Below are positions 8,442 through 17,001 of a DNA stretch of 64,000 nucleotides, one piece after another; position 1 is the stretch's first letter, and the number at the start of each line of letters is the position of its first letter. Made by a program: the position numbers and the translations under genes. The notes beneath the pieces were generated by a model. It saw nothing but the letters and a program-made list of their open reading frames with translations, had not been told where the DNA came from and did no database searches. The DNA comes from Lacrimispora defluvii (GTDB lineage Bacteria; Bacillota; Clostridia; Lachnospirales; Lachnospiraceae): assembly GCA_013036995.1 (NCBI GenBank), contig JAAOXG010000020.1, positions 248,001-312,000 of the forward strand. The letters are read 5' to 3'.

Positions 8442-9938
8442 GTGAAACTAAAATTAAGAACACGCCTGGTCGTAGCGTTTATAATCATAACGGTCGTTCC
8501 TCTGACCATGATTTTTGCAGTGGTGGCAGGTCTTGGAAGTTATCAGATGAAAGCATTCCGCAAAGCCTATAACTTAACGGAGCATGTAGATCTGTTATCC
8601 GGCAATTCCCTGCAGATATTTAACCGTTTAACCAGAGAAACCCAAAAAGAGATCAGCAGGATATTACAAAGCGACCCTGACCAGTTTAATGATCAGGATT
8701 TTTTACAGAAGCTCAATGATAATCTGGCATCCAAATATGCCTATATGATTGTGCGAAAAGGGAATACTCTGATTTTTGATGGCAACAGCCATATTACTCA
8801 GGGGATATTTGAACAGCTGCCCAAGTATGAGGAGATAGACAGCACTCTTGACGGAGCCATTTATCTGGATGGGGAGACACAGCATCTGGTGAAGCAGATG
8901 GATTTCCTGTATTCAGACCGGGAGACGGGAAGTGTTTTCATCGTATCCAACGTAGACGGTCTTCTGCCTGAAATCAAGGTTATGATGGCGGAGATGCTGT
9001 TTGCAGCCATTATGATCATATTATTTACGGATGCAATTTTAATGATGTGGGTATACCGGTCCGTAGTAAGTCCTCTGGGACGGCTGCAGGTAGCCACGAA
9101 AAAGATCAAGGATGGGAATCTGGATTTTAATCTGGAGGTAGAGAATGATGACGAGATCGGCCAGCTCTGCCAGGATTTTGAAGAGATGAGAATCCGGTTG
9201 AAAGAATCAGCAGAGGAAAAGGTTCAGTACGACAAGGAGAACAAGGAACTGATCAGTAACATTTCCCATGATTTAAAGACGCCCATTACTGCCATTAAAG
9301 GATATGTGGAAGGAATTATGGATGGGGTTGCCTCATCCCCTGAGAAGTTAGACCGCTATATCCGGACAATCTATAACAAAGCCAACGACATGGATAAGCT
9401 GATTGATGAGCTGACCTTTTATTCCAAGATCGATACCAATAAGATTCCTTATACGTTTTCCAAAATCAATGTGTCCAATTATTTTGGTGACTGCATCGAT
9501 GAGGTAGGTCTGGAGATGGAGGCAAGAAGCATTGAGCTGGGTTATTTTAATTATGTTGATGAAGATGTGATTATTATAGCGGATGCGGAGCAGATGCGGA
9601 GAGTCATTAACAACATCGTCAGCAACTCTGTAAAGTATATGGATAAGAAAAACGGAATCATCAATATTCGGATTAAGGATGTAGGTGATTTTATCCAGGT
9701 GGAGATTGAAGACAACGGAAAAGGAATTCCAGCCAAGGATCTGCCAAGTATCTTTGATCGCTTCTACCGGACTGATTCCTCGCGAAATTCTTCCCAGGGC
9801 GGAAGCGGAATCGGTTTATCCATTGTCAAGAAGATCATAGAGGATCACGGAGGCAGAATCTGGGCCACCAGCAAAGAAGGAATTGGAACTGAGATACACT
9901 TTGTTTTAAGAAAATACCAGGAGGTCATGCAGGAATGA
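8442..9938 (+). CDS. Two-component sensor histidine kinase
   Basis: 498-residue membrane kinase. The first TM segment spans about residues 9-30, followed by an extracytoplasmic sensor domain of roughly 150 residues. A second TM lies near 183-205, then HAMP, HisKA with NISHDLKTPI (His276) and a HATPase_c domain (NIVSNSVKY, EDNGKGIP, GGSGIGLSIVKKII). It should phosphorylate the regulator encoded next, which overlaps it by four bases (ATGA). The GTG start at 8442 follows GGGAGAG. A TATAAT at 8376-8381 probably marks the promoter; no good -35 is visible. The ligand is unknown. Confidence 0.9.
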   Translation: MKLKLRTRLVVAFIIITVVPLTMIFAVVAGLGSYQMKAFRKAYNLTEHVDLLSGNSLQIFNRLTRETQKEISRILQSDPDQFNDQDFLQKLNDNLASKYAYMIVRKGNTLIFDGNSHITQGIFEQLPKYEEIDSTLDGAIYLDGETQHLVKQMDFLYSDRETGSVFIVSNVDGLLPEIKVMMAEMLFAAIMIILFTDAILMMWVYRSVVSPLGRLQVATKKIKDGNLDFNLEVENDDEIGQLCQDFEEMRIRLKESAEEKVQYDKENKELISNISHDLKTPITAIKGYVEGIMDGVASSPEKLDRYIRTIYNKANDMDKLIDELTFYSKIDTNKIPYTFSKINVSNYFGDCIDEVGLEMEARSIELGYFNYVDEDVIIIADAEQMRRVINNIVSNSVKYMDKKNGIINIRIKDVGDFIQVEIEDNGKGIPAKDLPSIFDRFYRTDSSRNSSQGGSGIGLSIVKKIIEDHGGRIWATSKEGIGTEIHFVLRKYQEVMQE

Positions 9939-10624
9939 GCAGAATATTGATTGTGGAAGATGAAGAGAGCATCGCAGAGCTGGAGAAGGATTATCTTGAG
10001 TTAAGCGGTTTTGAAGTTGAGATTGAAAATGACGGAGAAGAAGGGCTTAAGCTGGCGCTCCATGAGGATTTTGATTTACTCATACTTGATCTGATGCTTC
10101 CTGGAGTGGATGGATTTGAGATATGCAGGAAGGTTCGGGAAGTGAAAAATACTCCCATTATTATGGTTTCTGCTAAAAAAGAGGACATCGATAAAATCAG
10201 GGGACTTGGACTGGGTGCTGACGATTATATTACAAAACCCTTTTCGCCCAGTGAGATGGTTGCCCGGGTGAAGGCCCACCTTGCCCGCTATGAGAGGCTG
10301 ATAGGCAGCGGTATGCCGGATAATGAGCTGATCGAGATCCGTGGACTTAAGATCGATAAGACGGCTAGACGCGTATGGGTAAATGGGGAAGAGAAGAACT
10401 TTACTACCAAGGAATTCGATCTGCTTACATTCCTGGCACAGAACCCAAACCATGTTTATACGAAAGAAGAGCTGTTTAATAAGATCTGGGATATGGAATC
10501 CATCGGAGATATCGCCACAGTTACGGTGCATATTAAAAAGATCAGGGAAAAAATTGAATTCAACACGGCGAAACCTCAGTATATCGAGACAATCTGGGGT
10601 GTTGGTTACCGCTTTAAGGTGTAA
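9935..10624 (+). CDS. OmpR/PhoB-family response regulator
   Basis: 229 residues. The receiver domain has acidic D9/E10, phospho-acceptor Asp52 in LLILDLMLPG and the conserved KPF lysine. A winged-helix DNA-binding domain follows, ending in the family tail ETIWGVGYRFKV. It overlaps the kinase start-stop (ATGA), and its own TAA overlaps the ATG of the next gene, so the three are made together. Its targets are unknown. Confidence 0.93.
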   Translation: MSRILIVEDEESIAELEKDYLELSGFEVEIENDGEEGLKLALHEDFDLLILDLMLPGVDGFEICRKVREVKNTPIIMVSAKKEDIDKIRGLGLGADDYITKPFSPSEMVARVKAHLARYERLIGSGMPDNELIEIRGLKIDKTARRVWVNGEEKNFTTKEFDLLTFLAQNPNHVYTKEELFNKIWDMESIGDIATVTVHIKKIREKIEFNTAKPQYIETIWGVGYRFKV

Positions 10625-11385
10625 TGATGAAGGAAAAACTATACGAGATTCCCTTAAATGATGCCATGGATGCTGATGATGAATGTCCCTTTTGCTATCT
10701 GGAGCGCAAAGGGGAAGAAGAACTGATGGACTTCGTACTGGGCTCCTGTGCTTCCTATATGGAGAGTGATACCAGAGAGAAAACCGACTGCGCAGGCTTT
10801 TGCAGAGTCCACCAGAAGCGGATGTTTGATTACGGCAATGCCCTGGGCAATGGCTGGATATTAAAGACCTATTACAAGAAGATGATATGGGAAATGCAGG
10901 AAGAATTTAAGCGCTTCACCCCCGGTAAAAAATCCCTGAAGGACCGGTTCACCGGCAGAAAGACAGAGGAAAATTCCATATGCAGCTGGATAGAGGGCAA
11001 AGAGAAGACCTGCTATATCTGCGACAGGTCTTCAGCGGTTTATGAACGTTACATCGCTACTTTTTATCATCTGTATAAAAAGGATGCTTCCTTTACTGAA
11101 AAGCTGAAAAATAGCAAAGGTTTTTGTCTTCATCACTTTGGTGACCTGTTAAGAGAGTCAGACCGGTACTTAAATGACGGAGAACGGACTCAGCTGTATT
11201 CTGTGATTTTTCCGCTGATGCTTAAGAACATGGAACGGGTTTCCGGTGACATAGACTGGTTTATTGAAAAGTATGATTATTTAAACAGGGATGCGGACTG
11301 GAAGCAGTCAAAGGATGCCGTTCAGCGCGGTATGCAAAAGATCAGGGGAGGATATCCTGCTGATCCTCCCTATAAGCAGAAATAG
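10624..11385 (+). CDS. Cysteine-rich DUF6062-like protein of unknown function
   Basis: 253 residues, no signal peptide or TM. Four cysteine motifs recur: CPFC near residue 20, CAGFCRVHQKRMF near 60, CYICDR near 128 and GFCLHHFGDL near 160. The pattern of two CxxC-type pairs each followed by a C-x-x-H block looks like an internal duplication and suggests metal binding or redox sensing (inference). It resembles proteins annotated as DUF6062. ATG 10624 overlaps the TAA of the response regulator (TAATG); ATG 10627 is an alternative. The coupling suggests it belongs to the signalling pathway. Confidence 0.65.
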   Translation: MMKEKLYEIPLNDAMDADDECPFCYLERKGEEELMDFVLGSCASYMESDTREKTDCAGFCRVHQKRMFDYGNALGNGWILKTYYKKMIWEMQEEFKRFTPGKKSLKDRFTGRKTEENSICSWIEGKEKTCYICDRSSAVYERYIATFYHLYKKDASFTEKLKNSKGFCLHHFGDLLRESDRYLNDGERTQLYSVIFPLMLKNMERVSGDIDWFIEKYDYLNRDADWKQSKDAVQRGMQKIRGGYPADPPYKQK

Positions 11386-11398
11386 TCTGTTCTGATCA

Positions 11399-12244
11399 CT
11401 ACGGATTAAGCCGTTTAAATTGACCCGGTGTACAGCCGGTTGTCTGCCGGAAGGTGCGGATAAAGTTGGAGTAATCCACAAAACCTGACAGATGGCAGGC
11501 TTCTGAAACCGTATGTCCTTTAAAAAGCAGTTCCTTTGCAAGAGCAACCCGCTTCACCACGATATACTGGAAGATGCTGCTTTCTGTCTCTGATTTAAAT
11601 AAGTGGCTTAAATAATATTTATCCAGGGACAGGGCAAGAGAGATGGAGTCCAGCGTAAGGGGTTCTGTCAGATGGTCATCAATATAATTCATAATTGCCT
11701 GTGCTCTATGAGGCCTTGGCGCTGTTTTTACAGAGCCGGTATTCTGCCAGGCCTGATTAATCAGTATGAGAATCTGAATAATGGTTGTTAACGCTGTTAA
11801 ATCGCTGCCGTATGGGCGGCGATTTTTTATTGCCTTCTCCAGATTTTTTGCCATGGAAATGAGAAGTTCATGATCGGTCTGGGACAGCAATACCAGATTG
11901 TTTTTTCCAGGATCTCTGTGAAAACAGTCTAAGAGATTAGTTAATGGGGTACAATAAGGCCGGATGTAAGTTGGATTAACGTGAATCACCAGTCTGGTAA
12001 AGGGTTCATTGGAGGTATTAATTGCTTTATGAATCTCACGGTTGGAAAAGAGAATCAGGCTGCCGGGACTCATGTCATAGCATGCGTTTTCAACAAAATA
12101 CTGAATATGGCCGTCTACCAGAAGATAAATTTCATGGCTGTTATGCATGTGAAAGTCCACATTACCAGCCATGTTGCTGGTAGTGAAATCACAGCTGATG
12201 GGATCGGTAAATTCACTGTAATGATAGGGACTTTCCTTTTTCAT
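11399..12244 (-). CDS. AraC-family transcriptional regulator with cupin sensor domain
   Basis: 281 residues. The N-terminal half is a cupin-type ligand domain (NVDFHMHNSHEIYLLVDG, SPGSLILFSNREIH). The C-terminus has two AraC HTH motifs (LDSISLALSLDKYYLSHLFKSE and VSEACHLSGFVDYSNFIRTFRQ). It is transcribed away from the oxidoreductase operon at 12366. AAGGAG precedes the start. The shared intergenic region holds two direct repeats 21 bp apart, the expected binding pattern. It probably activates the oxidoreductase genes in response to their substrate. Confidence 0.88.
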   Translation of the reverse strand: MKKESPYHYSEFTDPISCDFTTSNMAGNVDFHMHNSHEIYLLVDGHIQYFVENACYDMSPGSLILFSNREIHKAINTSNEPFTRLVIHVNPTYIRPYCTPLTNLLDCFHRDPGKNNLVLLSQTDHELLISMAKNLEKAIKNRRPYGSDLTALTTIIQILILINQAWQNTGSVKTAPRPHRAQAIMNYIDDHLTEPLTLDSISLALSLDKYYLSHLFKSETESSIFQYIVVKRVALAKELLFKGHTVSEACHLSGFVDYSNFIRTFRQTTGCTPGQFKRLNP

Positions 12245-12261
12245 GGGCTTCTCCTTAAATA

Positions 12262-12324
12262 GACAATCTACGCATGTTTATAGTCAATCTGCGCAAACAA
12301 ATTGCGTTAAAACAATTATATAAT
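12262..12324 (+). promoter_or_regulatory. AraC-type direct-repeat operator and oxidoreductase operon promoter
   Basis: GACAATCTACGCA (12262-12274) and GTCAATCTGCGCA (12283-12295) are direct repeats 21 bp apart, two helical turns. A TATAAT lies at 12319-12324 with no proper -35, as expected for an activator-dependent promoter. On the minus strand, TTGACT (12287-12282) overlaps the second repeat and could be the -35 of the araC gene, giving autoregulation. Confidence 0.65.
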
Positions 12325-12365
12325 AGAAATACAGAAGAAACAAGGAAAAGAAAAGAGGAGTGATT

Positions 12366-13385
12366 ATGGTTCGGGTTGGAGTGATTGGCTGCGGAAATAT
12401 CGGAAAGGTCCATTCCATGATCTTAAAGGAATTAAAAGAAGTCAGGCTCTGTGCCATGGCTGATATTCGTATAGACCGGGCGGAGGAATTCTGCCGCCAA
12501 TATACGGAAGGAAATGGAAATGCATATGAATCATTAGAAGAGATGCTTGAGAAAGAAGAGCTGGATGGAATTCATATTTGTACGCCTCATTTTTGTCATG
12601 TTCCCATGGCGGAAATGGCCTTAAAGAAGGGCCTTCACGTATTTATGGAAAAGCCGCCGGCTATTAGCAGAAAGCAATTTGAACAGTTAGAGAAGGCGTC
12701 GTCAGAAAGCGGCGCAAGGCTTGGATTCTGCTTTCAGAACCGGTATAACGAGACAACAAAAAAAGCCACAGAGCTGATTGAGGAAGGTAAAATCGGAGCC
12801 CTGCGGGGAGGCAGAGCGTTTGTCACCTGGAACAGAAATGCACCTTATTACACCGAAAGCGGATGGAGAGGAAAGCTGGAGTCAGAAGGCGGCGGAGTCC
12901 TTATGAATCAGTCCATACACGCTCTTGACCTATTGCTTGGCTGGCTTGGCAAGCCGATCAAAACAGAAGCTTCCGTGAGCAACCATCACTTAAAGGGTAT
13001 TGTAGAAGTCGAAGATACCCTGGAAGCCTATATGGAGTTTACCCAGGGGAAAGATCCTGTAAGAGCCAGCTTCTACGCTACGACTGCATACGTCAGTGAC
13101 GCGCCTGTTCTCATTGAGATTGCAGGGGAAAGAGGATTTATCCGTGTGGAAGGAGATACAGTCACTTATCAGGAGGCTGGAGAGATGGAACCTGTTATCT
13201 GGCGTTCGAAAAAAAATCTTGTACCGGGAAAATCTTACTGGGGCAGTGGTCATGAAGCCTGTATACACGATTTTTATGACTGCGTCAGCACAGGAAAAGC
13301 CTATGGAAATGATCTTAAATCAGTTCGGCTTACATTTAATACAATGATGGATATCTATGAATCTGCAGGAAGTGAGGAGAAATAA
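12366..13385 (+). CDS. Gfo/Idh/MocA-family oxidoreductase
   Basis: 339-residue NAD(P)-dependent sugar or polyol dehydrogenase. The Rossmann motif GVIGCGNIGKVHS is at the N-terminus, and the family EKPPA segment (in MEKPPAISRKQ) sits near residue 95. ATG 12366 is used because GAGGAG ends five bases before it; the in-frame GTG at 12360 overlaps that site. Three bases separate it from a second member of the same family. Substrate cannot be assigned. With the downstream TIM-barrel isomerase it forms a typical module for oxidising and rearranging an unusual sugar. Confidence 0.85.
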   Translation: MVRVGVIGCGNIGKVHSMILKELKEVRLCAMADIRIDRAEEFCRQYTEGNGNAYESLEEMLEKEELDGIHICTPHFCHVPMAEMALKKGLHVFMEKPPAISRKQFEQLEKASSESGARLGFCFQNRYNETTKKATELIEEGKIGALRGGRAFVTWNRNAPYYTESGWRGKLESEGGGVLMNQSIHALDLLLGWLGKPIKTEASVSNHHLKGIVEVEDTLEAYMEFTQGKDPVRASFYATTAYVSDAPVLIEIAGERGFIRVEGDTVTYQEAGEMEPVIWRSKKNLVPGKSYWGSGHEACIHDFYDCVSTGKAYGNDLKSVRLTFNTMMDIYESAGSEEK

Positions 13386-13388
13386 ACC

Positions 13389-14543
13389 ATGGAAAAAGTG
13401 AGACTGGGAATTATCGGAATTGGTAATATGGGTACCAACCATTTAAAGAGTATTCAGGAAGGGAAGGTTCCGGAGATTGAAGTGACAGCAGTGGCTGACA
13501 GGGAGGACGGACGGATTGCCTGGGCCAAAGAATATATGCCTGCTGAGACTTTCTTTTTTAAAGAAGGATCGGATTTAATCGATGCAGGGGTGTGTGATGC
13601 AGTATTAATTGCAGTACCTCATTATCAGCATCCCCAGCTTACAGTCTATGCTATGGAGCACGGCCATCATGTTCTGTGTGAGAAGCCTGCAGGCGTTTAC
13701 ACTGCGCAGGTTAGAGAGATGAATGAAGCAGCGCAAAAATCTGACCGTGTATTTGCCATGATGTTCAATCAAAGAACCAACTGCATTTACAGAAAGCTGC
13801 ATGAGCTGGTAACTGGCGGAGAGTTAGGAGCAATTAAACGGGTGAACTGGATTGTGACTGACTGGTACAGAACACAGTCTTATTATGATTCCGGTAGCTG
13901 GAGAGCAACCTGGGACGGAGAAGGCGGAGGCGTACTTTTAAATCAGTGTCCTCACAATATGGACCTGCTTCAATGGATCTGCGGAATGCCGGATAAGGTA
14001 CGTGCCTTCTGCCACAACGGAAAATGGCATGATATTGAGGTGGAGGATGATGTGACAGCCTATCTGGAATATCCAAACGGGGCAACAGGTGTCTTTGTAA
14101 CCACAACAGCAGATGCACCCGGTACAAACCGGTTCGAGATTACTTTGGAGATGGGGAAAGTGGTTTGTGAAAATGACCGCCTTATGCTTTATAAACTGGC
14201 GGAAAATGAGCGAACCTTCTGCAAAACCGCAAAAGGCGGATTTGATACACCAGAATGTACTGTCACAGAGGTGGAGACAGACGGTGTCAACGAGCAGCAT
14301 GTGGGAGTATTAAAGGCATTTGCAGGAAAAATTTTAAGAGGAACACCTCTGGTGGCAGAAGGGGTGGAAGGAATCAATGGACTGACCTTATCAAACGCCA
14401 TGCATTTATCCAGCTGGCTGAACCAGGAAGTTGAAATTCCATTTGATGAAAATCTGTTTTTAGAGGAATTAAATAAAAGACGTGCTGCTTCCAGAAAAAA
14501 AGAGGGAACTGGCGTGGTATTTGATACTGAAGGAAGTTATTAA
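13389..14543 (+). CDS. Gfo/Idh/MocA-family oxidoreductase (second copy)
   Basis: 384 residues. N-terminal GIIGIGNMGTNHLKS binds NAD(P); CEKPAGVYT is the family EKP motif with the catalytic lysine; GGGVLLNQCPHNMDLLQW is the conserved active-site helix with a histidine. The protein is only distantly similar to its upstream neighbour. Paired Gfo/Idh/MocA enzymes often act as an oxidation/reduction couple on one sugar, for example around a keto intermediate, which is the likely role here (inference). Confidence 0.85.
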   Translation: MEKVRLGIIGIGNMGTNHLKSIQEGKVPEIEVTAVADREDGRIAWAKEYMPAETFFFKEGSDLIDAGVCDAVLIAVPHYQHPQLTVYAMEHGHHVLCEKPAGVYTAQVREMNEAAQKSDRVFAMMFNQRTNCIYRKLHELVTGGELGAIKRVNWIVTDWYRTQSYYDSGSWRATWDGEGGGVLLNQCPHNMDLLQWICGMPDKVRAFCHNGKWHDIEVEDDVTAYLEYPNGATGVFVTTTADAPGTNRFEITLEMGKVVCENDRLMLYKLAENERTFCKTAKGGFDTPECTVTEVETDGVNEQHVGVLKAFAGKILRGTPLVAEGVEGINGLTLSNAMHLSSWLNQEVEIPFDENLFLEELNKRRAASRKKEGTGVVFDTEGSY

Positions 14544-14557
14544 AAGGAGAGAGCATA

Positions 14558-15409
14558 ATGTGGGACAAAATAAAACTATCCGGATTTGCAGATGAGATTG
14601 ATATGGATTTAGACATTCAGATGAATGTGTTGAAAAAACTGGGAATGTCTTATGTAGAGATGCGGGGAGTAAATGGTAAGGGCCTGGTGGAGCATACAAC
14701 AGAAGAGGCAAAAGAGATTAAAAGACGCCTTGACAGCAATGGAATTAAATTATCATCTGTTGGTTCTCCCATTGGTAAAATTAAAATTGCAGATGAATTT
14801 GCTCCTCATATGGAGTTATTTAAGCATACTGTAGAACTGGCACATGTAATGGAAACTCCCAATATTCGTATGTTCAGCTTTTTCATGCCGGAGAATTCCA
14901 GCTATGAGCCTTATAAAAACAAGGTGATGGATCAGCTGGGGCAGTTTGTAGATTACGCCAAAGCAAATGAAGTGATTCTTCTTCATGAAAATGAGAAGGA
15001 TATCTATGGCGATATGGCAGACCGATGCCTGGAAATCATGAAAGAATTTTATGGGGATCATTTTAAGGCAGTATTTGATTTTGCCAACTTCGTCCAGTGC
15101 AAACAGGATACGATGGAAGCTTATGAGATGTTAAAACCCTATATTTCCTACATTCATATAAAGGATGCGCTCTGGGCAGATGCAAGCGTGGTTCCCGCAG
15201 GAATGGGAGACGGAAATGTGGAAAAAATACTTGGAAACTTGAAAGAAAGTGGATATCAGGGATTTTTATCCCTGGAACCACATCTGAGTGATTTTGCCGG
15301 CTTCTCTGCACTGGAACAGCATGGGGAGCAGAAGAGGAAGATGAGCGGGGAAGAGGCGTTTACCATGGCTCATGATGCTCTGATAAAAATACTGAATCGC
15401 ATTTCTTAA
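14558..15409 (+). CDS. Sugar phosphate isomerase/epimerase-like TIM barrel protein
   Basis: 283 residues of the AP-endonuclease-2/xylose-isomerase-like fold. Metal-ligand positions are visible as HENEKDIYGD, VFDFANF, YIHIKDA and LSLEPHL near the C-terminus. Such enzymes isomerise, epimerise or dehydrate keto sugars using a divalent metal. AAAGGAGAG precedes the ATG. It is the last gene of the AraC-linked operon, which ends at a bidirectional terminator. Confidence 0.82.
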   Translation: MWDKIKLSGFADEIDMDLDIQMNVLKKLGMSYVEMRGVNGKGLVEHTTEEAKEIKRRLDSNGIKLSSVGSPIGKIKIADEFAPHMELFKHTVELAHVMETPNIRMFSFFMPENSSYEPYKNKVMDQLGQFVDYAKANEVILLHENEKDIYGDMADRCLEIMKEFYGDHFKAVFDFANFVQCKQDTMEAYEMLKPYISYIHIKDALWADASVVPAGMGDGNVEKILGNLKESGYQGFLSLEPHLSDFAGFSALEQHGEQKRKMSGEEAFTMAHDALIKILNRIS

Positions 15410-15429
15410 TTAGGTTTCTTAGTAATTGA

Positions 15430-15477
15430 AACCGCCATGGGCTGGAAATTCCAAACCAGACCATGGCGGTTCTTTTA
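15430..15477. terminator. Bidirectional terminator between convergent genes
   Basis: AACCGCCATGG (15430-15440) pairs perfectly with CCATGGCGGTT (15461-15471). A T-rich tail follows on the plus strand (TCTTTTATT). It separates the TIM-barrel gene from the convergent response regulator. Confidence 0.8.
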
Positions 15478-17001
15478 TTCTCCCCCATTCATCCGTTTCA
15501 CGTAAGCACTAGGGGACATACCCGTATTCTTCTTAAAAATCTGGCTGAAATACTGGGGGTTGTTTCCACAGCCTACCTTTTCTGCGATCCATTGAATCTG
15601 CTCAGCATGCCCTTCCGCCAGAAGCTGCTTAGCCTTCTGGATTCGCTGGGTAGTCAGGTAATTGGAAAATTTCTGCCTGGTTTCTTTCATAAAACGGGCA
15701 CTGACGTAATCTACATTCATAAATAAGTAGTTGTCCGCAATCCATTTCAGTGTCAGACTTGGATTATCTAAATTGTTTTCCACATACTGTATGACTTTTT
15801 CAATAAACGGACTGTAGGACCTGGTGGTTTCCAAGGAGTCCTCCAGTATCCTGTTTATTTTCTCCATCAGCATATTGCGTATGATTTCCGGATCCGTCTG
15901 CTGGTTTAAGGTCATTAAATATTCGGTAGCTACGATAGATGAGCCATAACGGTTTCCGGCTGTTAATTTAATGATAATGCGGGAACCTGCCTGCTTTAAG
16001 AAATCAGGATTGCTGATATCGTGAAGGGTATCCTTCAGCTCCCTCAGCCCCACCTGCTGTTCAGCCATATCTGCTTCCATCAATAGAGTAGTCAGCTGTT
16101 CCAGCTTCTCAATCAGATTTTTATAATTGCAGATTGGTACTGGTCTTAACCCATTCATAAAATATATCATTCCATACCGTTTGATCTTTGCGGTCAGAGC
16201 CCCGATCAGCTGTATCAGATTTGGATAAGTGTTTCTGTGATAATCCAGTGTAACGGACTGTTCGTTCAATGTGAGCTGTCTCATAAAATCATCCAGAAAT
16301 TCATAGGATACCTGGTGGCTTTCGAAAAACAAAATCAGGGTGTTTTTAACGTAGATACTGTATACGGCTATGCCTGGTGCACTTTCGGTCATGTAGTCAT
16401 AAATCCGCTGGAGGGCTGCTTCCAGGAGGGGTTCCTCCAGATAATGTAGGTAACACAGTTCGTAACCGGTGTAGCAGAAATCCATAAAGCCGGAATAGAC
16501 TTCCCAGGCGGGTCCGGCACAATCCTCCATAAATATTCCTTCGTTAATGATATTTGCCAGTACACTGTAATGAAGGTGGAAGGTCAGTGCTTTCTGCCTG
16601 TCCTGCAGATCTTTAAACGCACGTCTGTGATAATATTCCTTAATCACATCTTTCATACTTTCAATAATCTGCTCTTCATTGCTGGGCTTTAACAGGTAAT
16701 GGTGAACCCGGTATTTCATGGCCTGCTTGGCATATTCAAATTCTCCGAATCCGGAAAGAATAATAAACTGGATATCCATGTCTGTCTGGGAGATCCGCTC
16801 AACCAGTTCAAGCCCCGAGATTCCCGGCATACGGATGTCGGTCAGGACGATATCAGGTGATTCATCAAGTATCATGTTATAGGCCTCGATGCCATCGCTG
16901 CAGCTACCGATCAGCTCAATTCCCAGACTGTTCCAGTCAATTAAACTGGAAATGGATTCCCGTATCATGCGTTCGTCATCTGCAATCATTAATTTCAGCA
17001 T
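15475..17001 (-). CDS. YesN-type response regulator with AraC HTH output
   Basis: 508 residues. An N-terminal receiver (ADDER, phospho-acceptor Asp55 in VLTDIRMPG, KP near residue 105) is followed by a long central region. A C-terminal AraC-type double HTH (TLKWIADNYLFMNVDYVSARFMKE; IQWIAEKVGCGNNPQYFSQIFKK) completes it. This is the YesN architecture, used with extracytoplasmic carbohydrate signals. It overlaps the kinase gene by seven bases. A pair of direct repeats before the ABC importer promoter (18857-18892) is its likely binding site. Confidence 0.9.
   Translation of the reverse strand: MLKLMIADDERMIRESISSLIDWNSLGIELIGSCSDGIEAYNMILDESPDIVLTDIRMPGISGLELVERISQTDMDIQFIILSGFGEFEYAKQAMKYRVHHYLLKPSNEEQIIESMKDVIKEYYHRRAFKDLQDRQKALTFHLHYSVLANIINEGIFMEDCAGPAWEVYSGFMDFCYTGYELCYLHYLEEPLLEAALQRIYDYMTESAPGIAVYSIYVKNTLILFFESHQVSYEFLDDFMRQLTLNEQSVTLDYHRNTYPNLIQLIGALTAKIKRYGMIYFMNGLRPVPICNYKNLIEKLEQLTTLLMEADMAEQQVGLRELKDTLHDISNPDFLKQAGSRIIIKLTAGNRYGSSIVATEYLMTLNQQTDPEIIRNMLMEKINRILEDSLETTRSYSPFIEKVIQYVENNLDNPSLTLKWIADNYLFMNVDYVSARFMKETRQKFSNYLTTQRIQKAKQLLAEGHAEQIQWIAEKVGCGNNPQYFSQIFKKNTGMSPSAYVKRMNGGE

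Noticed and set aside
11345..11370. Hairpin GGGAGGAT/TGATCCTCCC at the end of the DUF6062-like gene as terminator
   Set aside because: It lies within the coding sequence and has no T run on either side.
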